From Nonomuraea pusilla (GTDB lineage: Bacteria; Actinomycetota; Actinomycetes; Streptosporangiales; Streptosporangiaceae), in contig NZ_FOBF01000003.1 of assembly GCF_900109355.1 (NCBI RefSeq), forward strand, positions 496,001-560,000: DNA of 64,000 bases, read 5' to 3'. How positions within the stretch are numbered: the stretch's first letter is position 1; the number at the start of each line of letters is the position of its first letter. The notes under the pieces were generated by a model. The model was not told the origin of the DNA. It ran no database searches and saw only the letters and a list, made by a program, of their open reading frames with translations. Both the position numbers and the translations under genes were made by a program. Of the stretch, positions 17,585-27,697 are shown piece after piece.

Positions 17585-17608
17585 CCCGGGGGCGCGCGGG
17601 CCCCCGGG
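17585..17608 (-). terminator. Hairpin terminator after valS
   Basis: CCCGGGGGC, six-base loop, GCCCCCGGG: a perfect 9-base GC stem 11 bases downstream of the valS stop codon on the minus strand. No U-tract follows, as is common in high-GC actinobacteria. Confidence 0.6.
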
Positions 17609-17619
17609 ACGGGACAGCG

Positions 17620-20133
17620 TCAGACCAGGGTCACCTCGACGGCGAGCTCGTCGCCCTGCTCCAGGACGAACTCCTCCACGTTGCCCGCCGCGCACACGTC
17701 GTCCTGCGCCCGCAGGACGAGATCGGTGCGCGGCGCCCGGACGGTGAGGCGCGAGACCTCGGCCCGCATCGACAGCTTCGCCTCGGACTTGGCCTTGCGG
17801 ACCCGGCCGAGCACCTCGGAGGCGACGGCCAGCACCGCCGGGTCGCCCTGGCCGCGCTCGGGCGCGGGCCAGTTCGCCCGGTGCACCGACCCCTCGCGCC
17901 ACCACGACCAGACCTCTTCCGTGACGAACGGCAGGAACGGTGCGAACAGCCGCAGCAGCACGTCGAGCGCCTGGCGCAGCGCCGCGTGGGCCGAGGCCGC
18001 GCCCGGCCCCGACTCGTACGCGCGCGCCTTGACCAGCTCCAGGTAGTCGTCGCAGAACGCCCAGAAGAAGCGCTCCACGGCCTCCAGGGCCCTGGTGTGC
18101 TCGTACGACTCGAACGCCTCGGTGGCCTCGCGCGCCATGTCGGACAGGGCCGCCAGCATCGACAGGTCGAGCGGCTCGGTGACCTCCGCGCCGGTGTCGC
18201 CGCCGGCCAGGCCGAGCACGAACTTCGACGCGTTCAGGATCTTGATGGCCAGCCGCCGCCCGACCTTGAGCTGGCCCGCGTCGAACGCGGTGTCGACGCC
18301 GTAGCGGCCGCCCGCCGCCCAGTAGCGCACCGCGTCGGAGCCGTGCCGCTCCAGGAGGTCCATCGGGGTGACGACGTTCCCCTTGGACTTCGACATCTTC
18401 TTGCGGTCGGGGTCGAGGATCCACCCGGAGATGGCCACGTCGCTCCAGGGCAGCGTGCCGGACTCCAGGTGCGACCTGACCACCGTGGCGAACAGCCAGG
18501 TGCGGATGATCTCGTGCGACTGGGGCCGCAGGTCGGCGGGGAAGACGCGCGCGTACAGGTCGTCGTCGGTGCCCCACCGGCCGGCGATCTGCGGCGTCAG
18601 GGACGAGGTGGCCCAGGTGTCCATCACGTCGGGGTCGGCGGCGAACCCGCCGGGGACGCCGCGCTGCTCCTCGGCGTAGCCGGGCGGCGCGTCGGAGGAC
18701 GGGTCGACGGGCAGGCTCTCCTCGGACGGCACGATCGGCGCGTCGTACACGGGCCGGCCGTCGCCGTCGAGGGGGTACCAGACCGGGATCGGCACGCCGA
18801 AGAAGCGCTGGCGGGAGATCAGCCAGTCGCTGGTCAGCCCCTCGACCCAGTTGTCGTAGCGGACCCGCATGTGCGGCGGGTGCCAGCGCAGCTCGCGCCC
18901 GCGGGCGAGCAGCCGCTCGCGCAGCTCCTCGTCACGGCCGCCGTTGCGGATGTACCACTGGCGGGTGGTGACGATCTCCAGCGGCCTGTCTCCGCGCTCG
19001 TAGAACTTCACCGGCCGCTGGACGGGCCGCGGCTCGCCGTCGAGGTCGCCGGACTCGCGCAGCAGCTCGACGATCCGCTCGCGGGCGCTGTGGACGGTCT
19101 TGCCGGCCAGCTCCTTGTACGGCTCGGGCTCGACGCCCTCGGGCGGCTCGGGCAGCAGGCGGCCGTCCCAGCCGATGACGGGCCGGGTGGGCAGGTGCAG
19201 CTCGCGCCACCAGGTGACGTCGGTGACGTCGCCGAAGGTGCAGATCATGGCGATGCCGGAGCCCTTGTCGGGCTCGGCGAGGTGGTGGGCGAGCACCGGC
19301 ACCTCGACGCCGAACAGCGGCGTCAGCACCGACGTGCCGATCAGGTCCTGGTAGCGCTCGTCGTCGGGGTGGGCGACGAGGGCGACGCAGGCGGGGATCA
19401 GCTCGGGCCTGGTGGTCTCGATCCAGACGGGGCCCTTCTCACCGTAGAAGGAGACGCGGTGGAAGGCGCCGGGCCACTCGCGGTCCTCCAGCTCGGCCTG
19501 GGCGACGGCGGTGCGGTACGTGACGTCCCACAGCGTGGGGGCCTCGGCGAGGTACGCCTCGCCCCTGCCCAGGTTGCGCAGGAAGGCGCGCTGCGACACC
19601 GCGCGGGCCTCGTCGCTGATCGTGGTGTAGAGCAGCGACCAGTCGACCGACAGGCCGACCCGCCGCCACACCTCCTCGAACGCCTGCTCGTCGATCACGG
19701 TCAGCTTGTGGCAAAGCTCCACGAAGTTGCGCCGGGAGATGGAGATTTCGCGTTTGCCGGGCTTCTCCGGTGGAACGAACTCCGGATCGTAGGGCAGCGA
19801 CGGGTCGCAGCGCACGCCGTAGACGTTCTGCACGCGGCGCTCCGTGGGCAGGCCGTTGTCGTCCCAGCCGATGGGGTAGAAGACCGACTTGCCGATCATC
19901 CGCTGGTAGCGGGCCATGATGTCGGTGTGGGTGTAGGAGAAGACGTGGCCGATGTGCAGCGAGCCGGACACGGTCGGCGGGGGCGAGTCGATCGCGTAGA
20001 TCTCGTCGCGCGGCTTCGAGCGGTCGAAGCGGTAGGTGCCCTCGTCGTCCCAGCGGGCTACCCATACCTTCTCCAGGCCGTCGAGAGTGGGTTTCTCGGG
20101 CATGGATGCATGGCGTAGTCGCTGTTCAGTCAT
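17620..20133 (-). CDS. valS: Valine--tRNA ligase
   Basis: An 837-residue class I synthetase that charges tRNA-Val. The HIGH signature is [11 protein letters not shown] near residue 57, the CP1 editing domain follows ([14 protein letters not shown] near 240) and the KMSKS loop is KKMSKSKGN near 570; a C-terminal anticodon-binding helical domain extends to 837. The subtype, with [16 protein letters not shown] and [14 protein letters not shown], resembles the archaeal-like bacterial ValS rather than the E. coli type, which carries a coiled-coil tail that I do not see here. AAGGAGG lies only one base before the ATG at 20133, unusually close. No T-box leader fits in the 78 bases upstream. Confidence 0.95.
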   Translation of the reverse strand: MTEQRLRHASMPEKPTLDGLEKVWVARWDDEGTYRFDRSKPRDEIYAIDSPPPTVSGSLHIGHVFSYTHTDIMARYQRMIGKSVFYPIGWDDNGLPTERRVQNVYGVRCDPSLPYDPEFVPPEKPGKREISISRRNFVELCHKLTVIDEQAFEEVWRRVGLSVDWSLLYTTISDEARAVSQRAFLRNLGRGEAYLAEAPTLWDVTYRTAVAQAELEDREWPGAFHRVSFYGEKGPVWIETTRPELIPACVALVAHPDDERYQDLIGTSVLTPLFGVEVPVLAHHLAEPDKGSGIAMICTFGDVTDVTWWRELHLPTRPVIGWDGRLLPEPPEGVEPEPYKELAGKTVHSARERIVELLRESGDLDGEPRPVQRPVKFYERGDRPLEIVTTRQWYIRNGGRDEELRERLLARGRELRWHPPHMRVRYDNWVEGLTSDWLISRQRFFGVPIPVWYPLDGDGRPVYDAPIVPSEESLPVDPSSDAPPGYAEEQRGVPGGFAADPDVMDTWATSSLTPQIAGRWGTDDDLYARVFPADLRPQSHEIIRTWLFATVVRSHLESGTLPWSDVAISGWILDPDRKKMSKSKGNVVTPMDLLERHGSDAVRYWAAGGRYGVDTAFDAGQLKVGRRLAIKILNASKFVLGLAGGDTGAEVTEPLDLSMLAALSDMAREATEAFESYEHTRALEAVERFFWAFCDDYLELVKARAYESGPGAASAHAALRQALDVLLRLFAPFLPFVTEEVWSWWREGSVHRANWPAPERGQGDPAVLAVASEVLGRVRKAKSEAKLSMRAEVSRLTVRAPRTDLVLRAQDDVCAAGNVEEFVLEQGDELAVEVTLV

Positions 20134-20428
20134 GCCTCCTTATGGTACGGCTTTCGCGGCACGAACAGCGGTACAGACTAGTGTTCGTTACATACGGGAA
20201 GGAGATCGGCAATGGCGGAGGAGAAGCCCGACATCGCCTGGCGCGTGATCGGCGGTCTCACGGGTCTGGCCACCGCGTGGGCCGCGAGGAAGCTCCTCGG
20301 GTTCGTCTGGGTGAAGGCGACCGGCAAGGAGCCGCCCGTCGACACGGACTCACCCGAGGTGAGCATGGGCGAGGCGATCGGTTACGCCGTCCTCATGGGC
20401 GTGGGCATGTCGGTGGCGCAGATCGTGG

Positions 20429-21862
<1,434 letters not shown>

Positions 21863-21878
21863 GCAGTCCTCCTCGGGC

Positions 21879-23447
21879 TCAAGACCAAGAGAGCCGCGAC
21901 GCGCGGCTCACAGCGGCCGCCACCGCTTCCGGTCCCGCATGGGGGATGATCGCGGCGATGTGGGAGTCGGGCCTGATGAGCCATGCCTCCTCCGGCCTCG
22001 CGCCGAGTGTGCCGGCGAGCGTTCCCGTCCCATCGATCTCCGCGAACTCGCGAACGGCGAGCGGCGCCGTAGTGACCTTGCCCAAGACCTGCACAAACAA
22101 ACTCGAATCGCACATATCGCCCAGTAGTACGAGGAAACCGTCCCGGCAGAGTTCCCGCAGCCGCCTGCCCCCTCCGAGCGGGGCGTCGGGCAGGATCACG
22201 CCGGGCGCAGGGGCGCACGCCGCGCCCCTCGCCGGCCTGCCGGTGAAGGGCCTCGACGGCTCGGGCGTGGTGAGCGGCGAGTCCACGTACCAGAACGGCT
22301 CGGCGAAGCGGCCGGAGTCCACCTCGCCGGCCGCGCCGCGCTCCAGCACCGACCTGCGGCGCGCCCGGTCCTCGGGGGTGCGCGGCGCGAGGAAGCGCAT
22401 GGTCGCGGCCGTCACCTCCAGGTTCTCCAGCGCGGCGGCGTGCCGCTCGTCGTGGTAGGTCTCCAGCAGCTCCTCGGGCGCCCACCCGTGGAGGACGAAC
22501 GCGAGCTTCCACGCGGCGTTCTCGGCGTCGGGCACGCCGGAGTTCAGCCCGCGCGCCCCGAACGGCGCCACCAGGTGGGCGCAGTCGCCGGCGAGCAGCA
22601 CACGGCCGACGCGCATGCGGGAGGCGACGCGCGAGTGGAAGCGGTACGTGCTGTTCCAGAGCAGCTCGTACGGCCGGTCGCCAATGATCTGCCGGACTTT
22701 TCGCGAAATATCGGCTTGTGTTGGGATGAAGTCGGGCGCGATCTGCCAGTCGATCCGGAACGTCCCCCCAGGGCAGGGATGGATGAGCACCTGCCGCCCC
22801 GGGTTCCAGGCCGGGTCGAAGTAGAAGCGGCGCTCGCTCTCCCACCCCGGCAGGTCGGCCCGGATGTCGCAGATGAGGAACTGCTCGTCGAACGTCTCCC
22901 CCTCGAACGCCACCCCCAGCGCCTGCCGCAGCGGCTGCGCCCGCGCCCCCGCGCACACCAGCGCGTACGCCGCGCGCACCGAGCGCGGGCCGCAGTGCAC
23001 CGTCACGCCGCGCCCGTCCTGGCTGATCCCCGTCACCTCGTGGCCCCAGCGCACCTCGACGAGCGGCTGCCCGGCGATGGCCGCGTCGAGGAGCTCCTCG
23101 GTGCGCGCCTGGGAGATGTTCACGAACGGCGGCAGCGGCCCCTCCCCCTGGAAGGACCACGAGAACAGCTCGCGGTCGCGGTAGTAGGTGCGGGCCGTGG
23201 TCCAGGTCAGGCCCTCCTCCGCGATGCGGCCCGCCCCGGCTGCCGTCCAGACGTCGAGCACGTCGCGCTGCTGGCAGATCGACTTCGACCCGGCCGGGTC
23301 GCGTCCTGGTCGCCGGTCGAGCACCACCACCCGTACGCCCCAGCGGGCCAGCAGCAGCGCGGCCGTCTGCCCCACGGGACCCGCGCCCACGACGACGACC
23401 TGCGGCTCCTCCCCCGCCCGCGCCCCTCCCGTCGCTGCGGCGGTCAT
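21879..23447 (-). CDS. FAD-dependent aromatic-ring monooxygenase (PHBH/MhpA type)
   Basis: A 522-residue group A flavin monooxygenase. The FAD-binding [13 protein letters not shown] lies near residues 21-33, a mid-sequence NADPH/FAD segment near 165, and the FAD motif [18 protein letters not shown] around 300-318; a C-terminal thioredoxin-like part ([15 protein letters not shown]) resembles phenol and MhpA-type hydroxylases. It should hydroxylate an aromatic acid or its CoA ester using NAD(P)H and O2. It overlaps the upstream metallo-beta-lactamase-fold gene by ATGA, so the two are coupled. The divergent PaaI and PaaK genes suggest an aryl-CoA pathway; the substrate is not identifiable from sequence. 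Confidence 0.85.
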   Translation of the reverse strand: MTAAATGGARAGEEPQVVVVGAGPVGQTAALLLARWGVRVVVLDRRPGRDPAGSKSICQQRDVLDVWTAAGAGRIAEEGLTWTTARTYYRDRELFSWSFQGEGPLPPFVNISQARTEELLDAAIAGQPLVEVRWGHEVTGISQDGRGVTVHCGPRSVRAAYALVCAGARAQPLRQALGVAFEGETFDEQFLICDIRADLPGWESERRFYFDPAWNPGRQVLIHPCPGGTFRIDWQIAPDFIPTQADISRKVRQIIGDRPYELLWNSTYRFHSRVASRMRVGRVLLAGDCAHLVAPFGARGLNSGVPDAENAAWKLAFVLHGWAPEELLETYHDERHAAALENLEVTAATMRFLAPRTPEDRARRRSVLERGAAGEVDSGRFAEPFWYVDSPLTTPEPSRPFTGRPARGAACAPAPGVILPDAPLGGGRRLRELCRDGFLVLLGDMCDSSLFVQVLGKVTTAPLAVREFAEIDGTGTLAGTLGARPEEAWLIRPDSHIAAIIPHAGPEAVAAAVSRASRLSWS

Positions 23448-24391
23448 GACTGGAGCTCGTCCCAGACGGCGCGGTCGCGCTCGGCGGTCCAGATCCGCGG
23501 CCGCTCGATCCCGTGCAGCTCGTCCCAGAGCCGGGAGACGTTGAACGGCAGGCAGTGCTCGAAGATCGGCCAGGAGCCGTAGCGGGGCGCGAGCGCCCGG
23601 TGCGCGTTCGCGAACGCCTCCTTCAGTGTGGCCGCCCCGCCCACCTCCCTGATCAGCACGTCGAGGAAGTCGCGGGTCTGGCCGATCGCCGCCGCCACGC
23701 CGTCCGCGCCGCGCGCCACCGCGCCCCTGCCCCCGACCAGCGTGAGCGCCCCGTACGACGCCACCCGGTCGAGCGTGGACGAGGCCCACTCGCGGTGGAA
23801 GGCGTCGCCCGTGTAGAGCGCCGCCTGCGACTCGACCAGGTCGCCGGCGAACATGATCCGCTGCCGCGGCAGCCAGGCGACGAGGTCGCCCTCGGTGTGG
23901 CCCCGCCCGCAGTGGGCGAGCACGAGGTCGCCGCGCCCGCCGCCGAGGTCGATCGTGAGCCGGTCGGAGAAGGTGAGCGTGGGCCAGGTCAGCCCGGGGA
24001 TCGACTCCGGCTCCCTGAACAGGCGCGGCATCCGCGCGTACTCGCTGGCCCAGTCCTGCTCGCCGCGCTCGGCGATCAGCTCCCTGGTCCTGTCGTGCGC
24101 GACGACGACGTCCGCGCCGAACGCCGACGCGCCCAGCACCCGCACCGCGTGGTAGTGCGACAGCACCAGGTACCTGACCGGCTTGCCGGTGTGCTCGCGC
24201 AGCCTGGCCAGCCACTCTCGGGCGGCGACCGGCGTGGCCAGCGCCTCGAAGCAGACGAGGAAGTCCTCGCCCTCGATCGCGCCGACGTTCGGGTCGCCCT
24301 CGGCCGTGAGGGCGTACACGCCGTCGGCCAGCACCTCCAGCGTCTGCCGCTTCTCACCGAGATCCGCCGACGAGGCGAACGGCTTGGCCAT
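23444..24391 (-). CDS. Metallo-beta-lactamase-fold hydrolase with atypical metal motif
   Basis: A 315-residue MBL-fold protein with the usual strand order (VYALTAEGDPNVGAI near 23, LVLSHYHAVRVLGAS near 73, GRGHTEGDLVAWLP near 170, FAGDLVESQ near 190). The canonical HxHxDH is replaced by HYHAVR: the two first histidines remain but the Asp-His pair is lost. The later H (GHTEGD) and D (FAGDLV) ligands are kept, so one metal may still bind. GGAGGAGCG precedes the ATG at 24391. Coupled to the monooxygenase, it may hydrolyse an activated ester or lactone from the aromatic pathway; this is inference. Confidence 0.8.
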   Translation of the reverse strand: MAKPFASSADLGEKRQTLEVLADGVYALTAEGDPNVGAIEGEDFLVCFEALATPVAAREWLARLREHTGKPVRYLVLSHYHAVRVLGASAFGADVVVAHDRTRELIAERGEQDWASEYARMPRLFREPESIPGLTWPTLTFSDRLTIDLGGGRGDLVLAHCGRGHTEGDLVAWLPRQRIMFAGDLVESQAALYTGDAFHREWASSTLDRVASYGALTLVGGRGAVARGADGVAAAIGQTRDFLDVLIREVGGAATLKEAFANAHRALAPRYGSWPIFEHCLPFNVSRLWDELHGIERPRIWTAERDRAVWDELQS

Positions 24392-24455
24392 CGCTCCTCC
24401 CGCATCCTGCTCGACTCCGACCGTGACATACCCCGCCACACCCCGGCGCATGGTC

Positions 24456-24501
24456 TTGACACGGGACGTCCCGCCGGGCGACTGTTTACCGAACATTCGG
24501 T
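24456..24501. promoter_or_regulatory. Promoter and two palindromes in the divergent aromatic-gene region
   Basis: On the plus strand TTGACA (24456-24461) is followed, 18 bases on, by GACTGT as a weak -10. Inside the spacer lies the palindrome CGGGACGTCCCG (24462-24473); just downstream, ACCGAA-CA-TTCGGT (24488-24501) is a second perfect dyad in the TetR-operator style, 22 bases before the paaI start. Either could repress paaI-paaK and possibly the divergent operon. Promoter assignment is tentative. Confidence 0.6.
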
Positions 24502-24523
24502 CAGTTAGCGAGGAGCACCGAAC

Positions 24524-24910
24524 GTGGACAGCGCCCGTCGCATGATGGACGCCGACACCGCCTCCGCCGCCCTGGGCATCGAGCTGGTGGTGCTGGGCGA
24601 GGGCCGCGCGGTGTGCCGGATGGCGGTCACCGCCGCGATGATCAACGGGCACGGCCTGTGCCACGGCGGCTACGTCTTCCTGCTGGCCGACACCGCCTTC
24701 GCCTGCGCGTGCAACACGTACGGGCCGGTCACGGTGGCCGCGGGCGCCGAGATCACCTTCGTCGCGCCCGCCCACGAGGGCGACGTGCTGGTGGCCGAGG
24801 CCGCGGAACGCGTTAGGTACGGGCGCAGCGGCCTCTACGACATCACGGTGAGGAAGTCCGACGGTCAGGTGGTCGCGGAGTTCCGCGGCCGCGGCAGGGA
24901 GTTGCGATGA
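24524..24910 (+). CDS. paaI: Hydroxyphenylacetyl-CoA-type thioesterase PaaI
   Basis: A 128-residue single hotdog domain. The motif NGHGLCHGGYVFLLADTAFA (residues about 43-62) contains the Asn, HGG and Asp of PaaI thioesterases, and the length matches the family. PaaI cleaves ring-hydroxylated phenylacetyl-CoA or related aryl-CoA dead-end products, rescuing CoA. GTG at 24524 has GAGGAG upstream. Its stop overlaps the PaaK start (ATGA), so the two are one unit. The rest of the phenylacetate pathway (paaABCDE, paaG, paaZ) is absent from the window. Confidence 0.88.
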   Translation: MDSARRMMDADTASAALGIELVVLGEGRAVCRMAVTAAMINGHGLCHGGYVFLLADTAFACACNTYGPVTVAAGAEITFVAPAHEGDVLVAEAAERVRYGRSGLYDITVRKSDGQVVAEFRGRGRELR

Positions 24911-26238
24911 CGTCCGTGAAGCGCGCCGACCCCCCGTCCCCCGACGAGCTCGACCCCGTCGAGCGCGTCTCCCGGGACGAGCTGGCCGCGATCCAGCTCG
25001 AACGCCTGCGGTGGACGCTGCGCCACGCCTACGAGAACGTCCCGCTCTACCGCAGGAAGTTCGACGAGGCCGGGGTCCACCCGGACGACTGCCGGGAGCT
25101 CTCCGACCTGGCCGCCTTCCCCTTCACCACCAAGCAGGACCTGCGCGACTGCTACCCGTTCGGCATGTTCGCGGTGCCGCGCGAGCGGGTCGCCCGGGTG
25201 CACGCCAGCAGCGGCACCACCGGCCGGCCCACCGTCGTCGGCTACACGAAGGGCGACCTCGACGTGTGGGCGGACGTGATGGCCCGCTCGATCCGCGCCT
25301 CGGGCGGGCGTCCCGGCGACATCGTGCACGTCGCGTACGGCTACGGCCTGTTCACCGGCGGCCTCGGCGCGCACTACGGCGCCGAGCGGCTGGGCTGCAC
25401 GGTGGTGCCGGTGTCCGGCGGCATGACGCCGCGGCAGGTGCAGCTCATCACCGACCTGCGGCCCGACGTCATCATGGTGACGCCGTCGTACATGCTGGCG
25501 CTGCTCGACGAGTTCGAGGCGCAGGGGATCGACCCGCGTGCCAGCTCGCTGCGCGTCGGCGTCTTCGGGGCCGAGCCGTGGACCGAGCGGATGCGCGAGG
25601 AGATCGAGGAGCGCTTCGACCTGCACGCCGTGGACATCTACGGCCTGTCGGAGGTGATGGGTCCCGGCGTGGCCTGCGAGTGCGTGGAGACCAAGGACGG
25701 CCTGCACGTCTGGGAGGACCACTTCTACCCGGAGACGGTCGACCCGTTCACCGGGCGGCCGGCCGACGCGGGCGAGCTGGTGTTCACCAGCCTCACCAAG
25801 GAGGCCATGCCGGTGATCCGCTACCGCACCCGCGACCTGACCCGGCTGCTGCCCGGCACGGCGAGGCCGGCGTTCCGCCGCATGGAGAAGGTGACGGGAC
25901 GCACCGACGACATGATCATCCTTCGCGGGGTGAATCTCTTCCCGACGCAGATCGAGGAGCTGGTGCTCGGCACGCCGGGCCTGTCGCCGCACTTCCAGCT
26001 GCACCTGACCCGTCCCCACCGGCTGGACGTGATGACCGTCATGGTGGAGGCCCGGCCGGGCTTCGCCGGCCGGGAGGAGGCGGGCGCCGCGCTGCGCAGG
26101 GCCGTCAAGGAGCGGGTGGGAGTGAGCGTCGAGGTGGAGGTCGTGGCCCCTGAGACGCTGGAGCGCTCGGTCGGCAAGCTGAAGAGGATCGTCGACAGGC
26201 GCGGGACGAGCGCAGGCGCCGGGGCCGGGACGCCCTGA
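24907..26238 (+). CDS. paaK: Phenylacetate-CoA ligase-type aryl-CoA ligase
   Basis: A 443-residue adenylate-forming enzyme that activates an aryl or arylacetic acid to its CoA thioester using ATP. The P-loop-like ASSGTTGRPTVVGYT is near residue 98-112, the YGLSEVMGPGVACE motif near 240, a YRTRDLTRLL segment near 305, the hinge GRTDDMIILRGVNLFPTQIE near 335, and the catalytic Lys is in SVGKLKR near 425. These are PaaK hallmarks. The ATG overlaps the paaI stop. Whether the true substrate is phenylacetate or a hydroxylated benzoate-type acid, as the divergent monooxygenase might suggest, is open. Confidence 0.88.
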   Translation: MTSVKRADPPSPDELDPVERVSRDELAAIQLERLRWTLRHAYENVPLYRRKFDEAGVHPDDCRELSDLAAFPFTTKQDLRDCYPFGMFAVPRERVARVHASSGTTGRPTVVGYTKGDLDVWADVMARSIRASGGRPGDIVHVAYGYGLFTGGLGAHYGAERLGCTVVPVSGGMTPRQVQLITDLRPDVIMVTPSYMLALLDEFEAQGIDPRASSLRVGVFGAEPWTERMREEIEERFDLHAVDIYGLSEVMGPGVACECVETKDGLHVWEDHFYPETVDPFTGRPADAGELVFTSLTKEAMPVIRYRTRDLTRLLPGTARPAFRRMEKVTGRTDDMIILRGVNLFPTQIEELVLGTPGLSPHFQLHLTRPHRLDVMTVMVEARPGFAGREEAGAALRRAVKERVGVSVEVEVVAPETLERSVGKLKRIVDRRGTSAGAGAGTP

Positions 26239-26250
26239 GGCGCCGGCTGG

Positions 26251-27084
26251 TCAGCGGTCGAGCCGGGGCCGCACGGGGATTCCCTGCGGCTTCACCCGCA
26301 GGTCGGCGCGGATCGTCTCGCCGAGCTTCTTCGTCGCCAGCCGGTTGAGCGCGCCTCCGGCCACGGCCCCCGTGAGGAACGGGCCGAACGTGGTGAGGTG
26401 GCGGCCGAGCGTGCGCATGAGCCGGTTGCGCAGGGCCGTCTTGGTCGCCGCGCCGAGCGCGAGCGAGACGGAGGCGGGGGCGAGGGGGTCGATCCCCCGC
26501 TGCCTGGCCCAGGCGGCCGTGAACGCGACCGCGCGCTGCGCGCCGTTGCCCTGGACGCGCACGCCGTAGACCTCGTGCAGCTCGGCCAGGAGCTTGACCT
26601 CGATGGCCGCGACCACGATGGTCTCCGCGACGAGCTGCGCGGGGGCGGAGAGCAGGAGGGGTGGTGCGGCGAACTCTGCCGCCGCGAGCGCTCCGCCGAT
26701 GGCGCCGACCGCCATGGTGGCCTTCTGCGCCGTACGGACGAGATCGTCGGCGAGTTCCTCGCCGGTGAGGCCGTGGTGGTGCTCCGACAGCGTGTGCAGG
26801 TCTCTGATCGGGATGCGGGGCGCGATGTTGAGGAAGACGTCGGCGAGCCAGCGCCCGCGGCCCGCGCCGGAGGCGCGTGCCCTGCTCGCCCCGGCGGAGA
26901 GGGAGCGAGCGAGTCGGCCGAGCAGCCTGCGCCGCTCGGCCGGCTCCAGATCACCGGGGCCGGTGAGCCTGCTGACGAGCTCGCCGACCTCTTGGCCGGG
27001 GTCGGCGATCTCCTTGCCCGGCTCCTTGCCCGGCTCCCTGCCGGGTTCTTCGCCCGGCTGGTTGTCCTTCTCTCGTACGGCCAC
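26251..27084 (-). CDS. Conserved EcsC-like protein with repetitive N-terminus
   Basis: A 277-residue protein. The N-terminal 25 residues contain a GEEPGREPGKEPGKE repeat of four-residue units, followed by a helical segment (residues 35-70) and a core of small-residue-rich helices around 110-260 (ATMAVGAIGGALAAAEFAAP, QLVAETIVVAAIEVKLLAEL, FLTGAVAGGALNRL) resembling EcsC-family proteins. It may be peripheral to the membrane. GTG at 27084 has GAGGAGG upstream. It follows DUF4193 by 15 bases, so they probably share a transcript. Function unknown, family call moderate. Confidence 0.6.
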   Translation of the reverse strand: MAVREKDNQPGEEPGREPGKEPGKEIADPGQEVGELVSRLTGPGDLEPAERRRLLGRLARSLSAGASRARASGAGRGRWLADVFLNIAPRIPIRDLHTLSEHHHGLTGEELADDLVRTAQKATMAVGAIGGALAAAEFAAPPLLLSAPAQLVAETIVVAAIEVKLLAELHEVYGVRVQGNGAQRAVAFTAAWARQRGIDPLAPASVSLALGAATKTALRNRLMRTLGRHLTTFGPFLTGAVAGGALNRLATKKLGETIRADLRVKPQGIPVRPRLDR

Positions 27085-27099
27085 GCGATGCCTCCTCGA

Positions 27100-27399
27100 T
27101 CAGGCGGCGCACTCCCGGCAGACCTGCTGGCCGTTCTTCTCGGACGCCAGCTGGCTTCGGTGGTGCACCAGGAAACACCGCGAGCAGGTGAACTCGTCGG
27201 CCTGACGGGGGATCACCCGCAGGGACAGCTCCTCGTTCGACAGGTCGGCGCCGGGCAGTTCGAGCGACTCGGCCAGATCGGTCTCGTCGATGTCGATGCT
27301 GCCGGACGACTTGTCCGTGCGCCGCGCCTGGAGTTCCTGGAGGCTGTCCTCCCCCAGGTCGTCGTCTGTCTTGCGCGGGCTGTCGTAGTCGGTAGCCAT
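27100..27399 (-). CDS. DUF4193 protein with C-terminal zinc-finger-like cysteines
   Basis: A 99-residue acidic protein of the DUF4193 family, found throughout actinobacteria (Rv2699c position). It opens with MATDYDSPRK, has a central acidic segment (SIDIDETDLAESLELPG), and ends with a C-x2-C ... C-x2-C pair (CSRCFLVHH and CRECAA), consistent with one zinc. The function is not established. ATG at 27399 has GGAG upstream. The conserved neighbourhood with dut and inositol phosphatase in M. tuberculosis (Rv2697c-Rv2701c) is retained here, with insertions. Confidence 0.88.
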   Translation of the reverse strand: MATDYDSPRKTDDDLGEDSLQELQARRTDKSSGSIDIDETDLAESLELPGADLSNEELSLRVIPRQADEFTCSRCFLVHHRSQLASEKNGQQVCRECAA

Positions 27400-27697
27400 T
27401 GTGCTTACTCCATCCCCCTCATCTATATGCCTCTCGCGCTCGTCGCGCGTCTTCCAACGTCTGGGAGGCCCGTCTTGTGCCCGTTCCGCCCGGGAGATTT
27501 CCCATCGGTACCCCGCTGGAACGGACACTGAACCTCCCAACACGTGAGGGCCTGCTGCCGCCGCGCGCGGTTAGCCAAATATGGCGAAACCCACAGCCTT
27601 GGCGCCATGCACCACCGTGTTCGACGGCACATCCAACCACATGTACGGCGCGAACGAGACGCCCCCACCGCATCAACACGCAGACCAGCACATCGGA
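27400..27697. other. Noncoding gap between DUF4193 start and cutS stop
   Basis: About 300 bases with no supported gene; short open frames lack coding character. On the minus strand a TATAGAT element (27421-27427) lies 22 bases before the DUF4193 start and may be its -10. The stretch around 27570-27660 is comparatively AT-rich. No clear terminator for cutS was found. Confidence 0.4.

Noticed and set aside
20158..20190. SOS (LexA) box from the CGAACA and TGTTCG half-sites upstream of DUF4235
   Set aside because: The half-sites are 14 bases apart, far too wide for the CGAAC-N4-GTTCG actinobacterial LexA site.
20134..20211. T-box riboswitch upstream of valS
   Set aside because: Only 78 bases separate valS from the divergent gene, and no T-box consensus or specifier stem is seen.
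27419..27691. Minus-strand frames of 80-90 codons between cutS and DUF4193
   Set aside because: Low-complexity translation, no usable start signal, and a better reading as promoter and leader of DUF4193.
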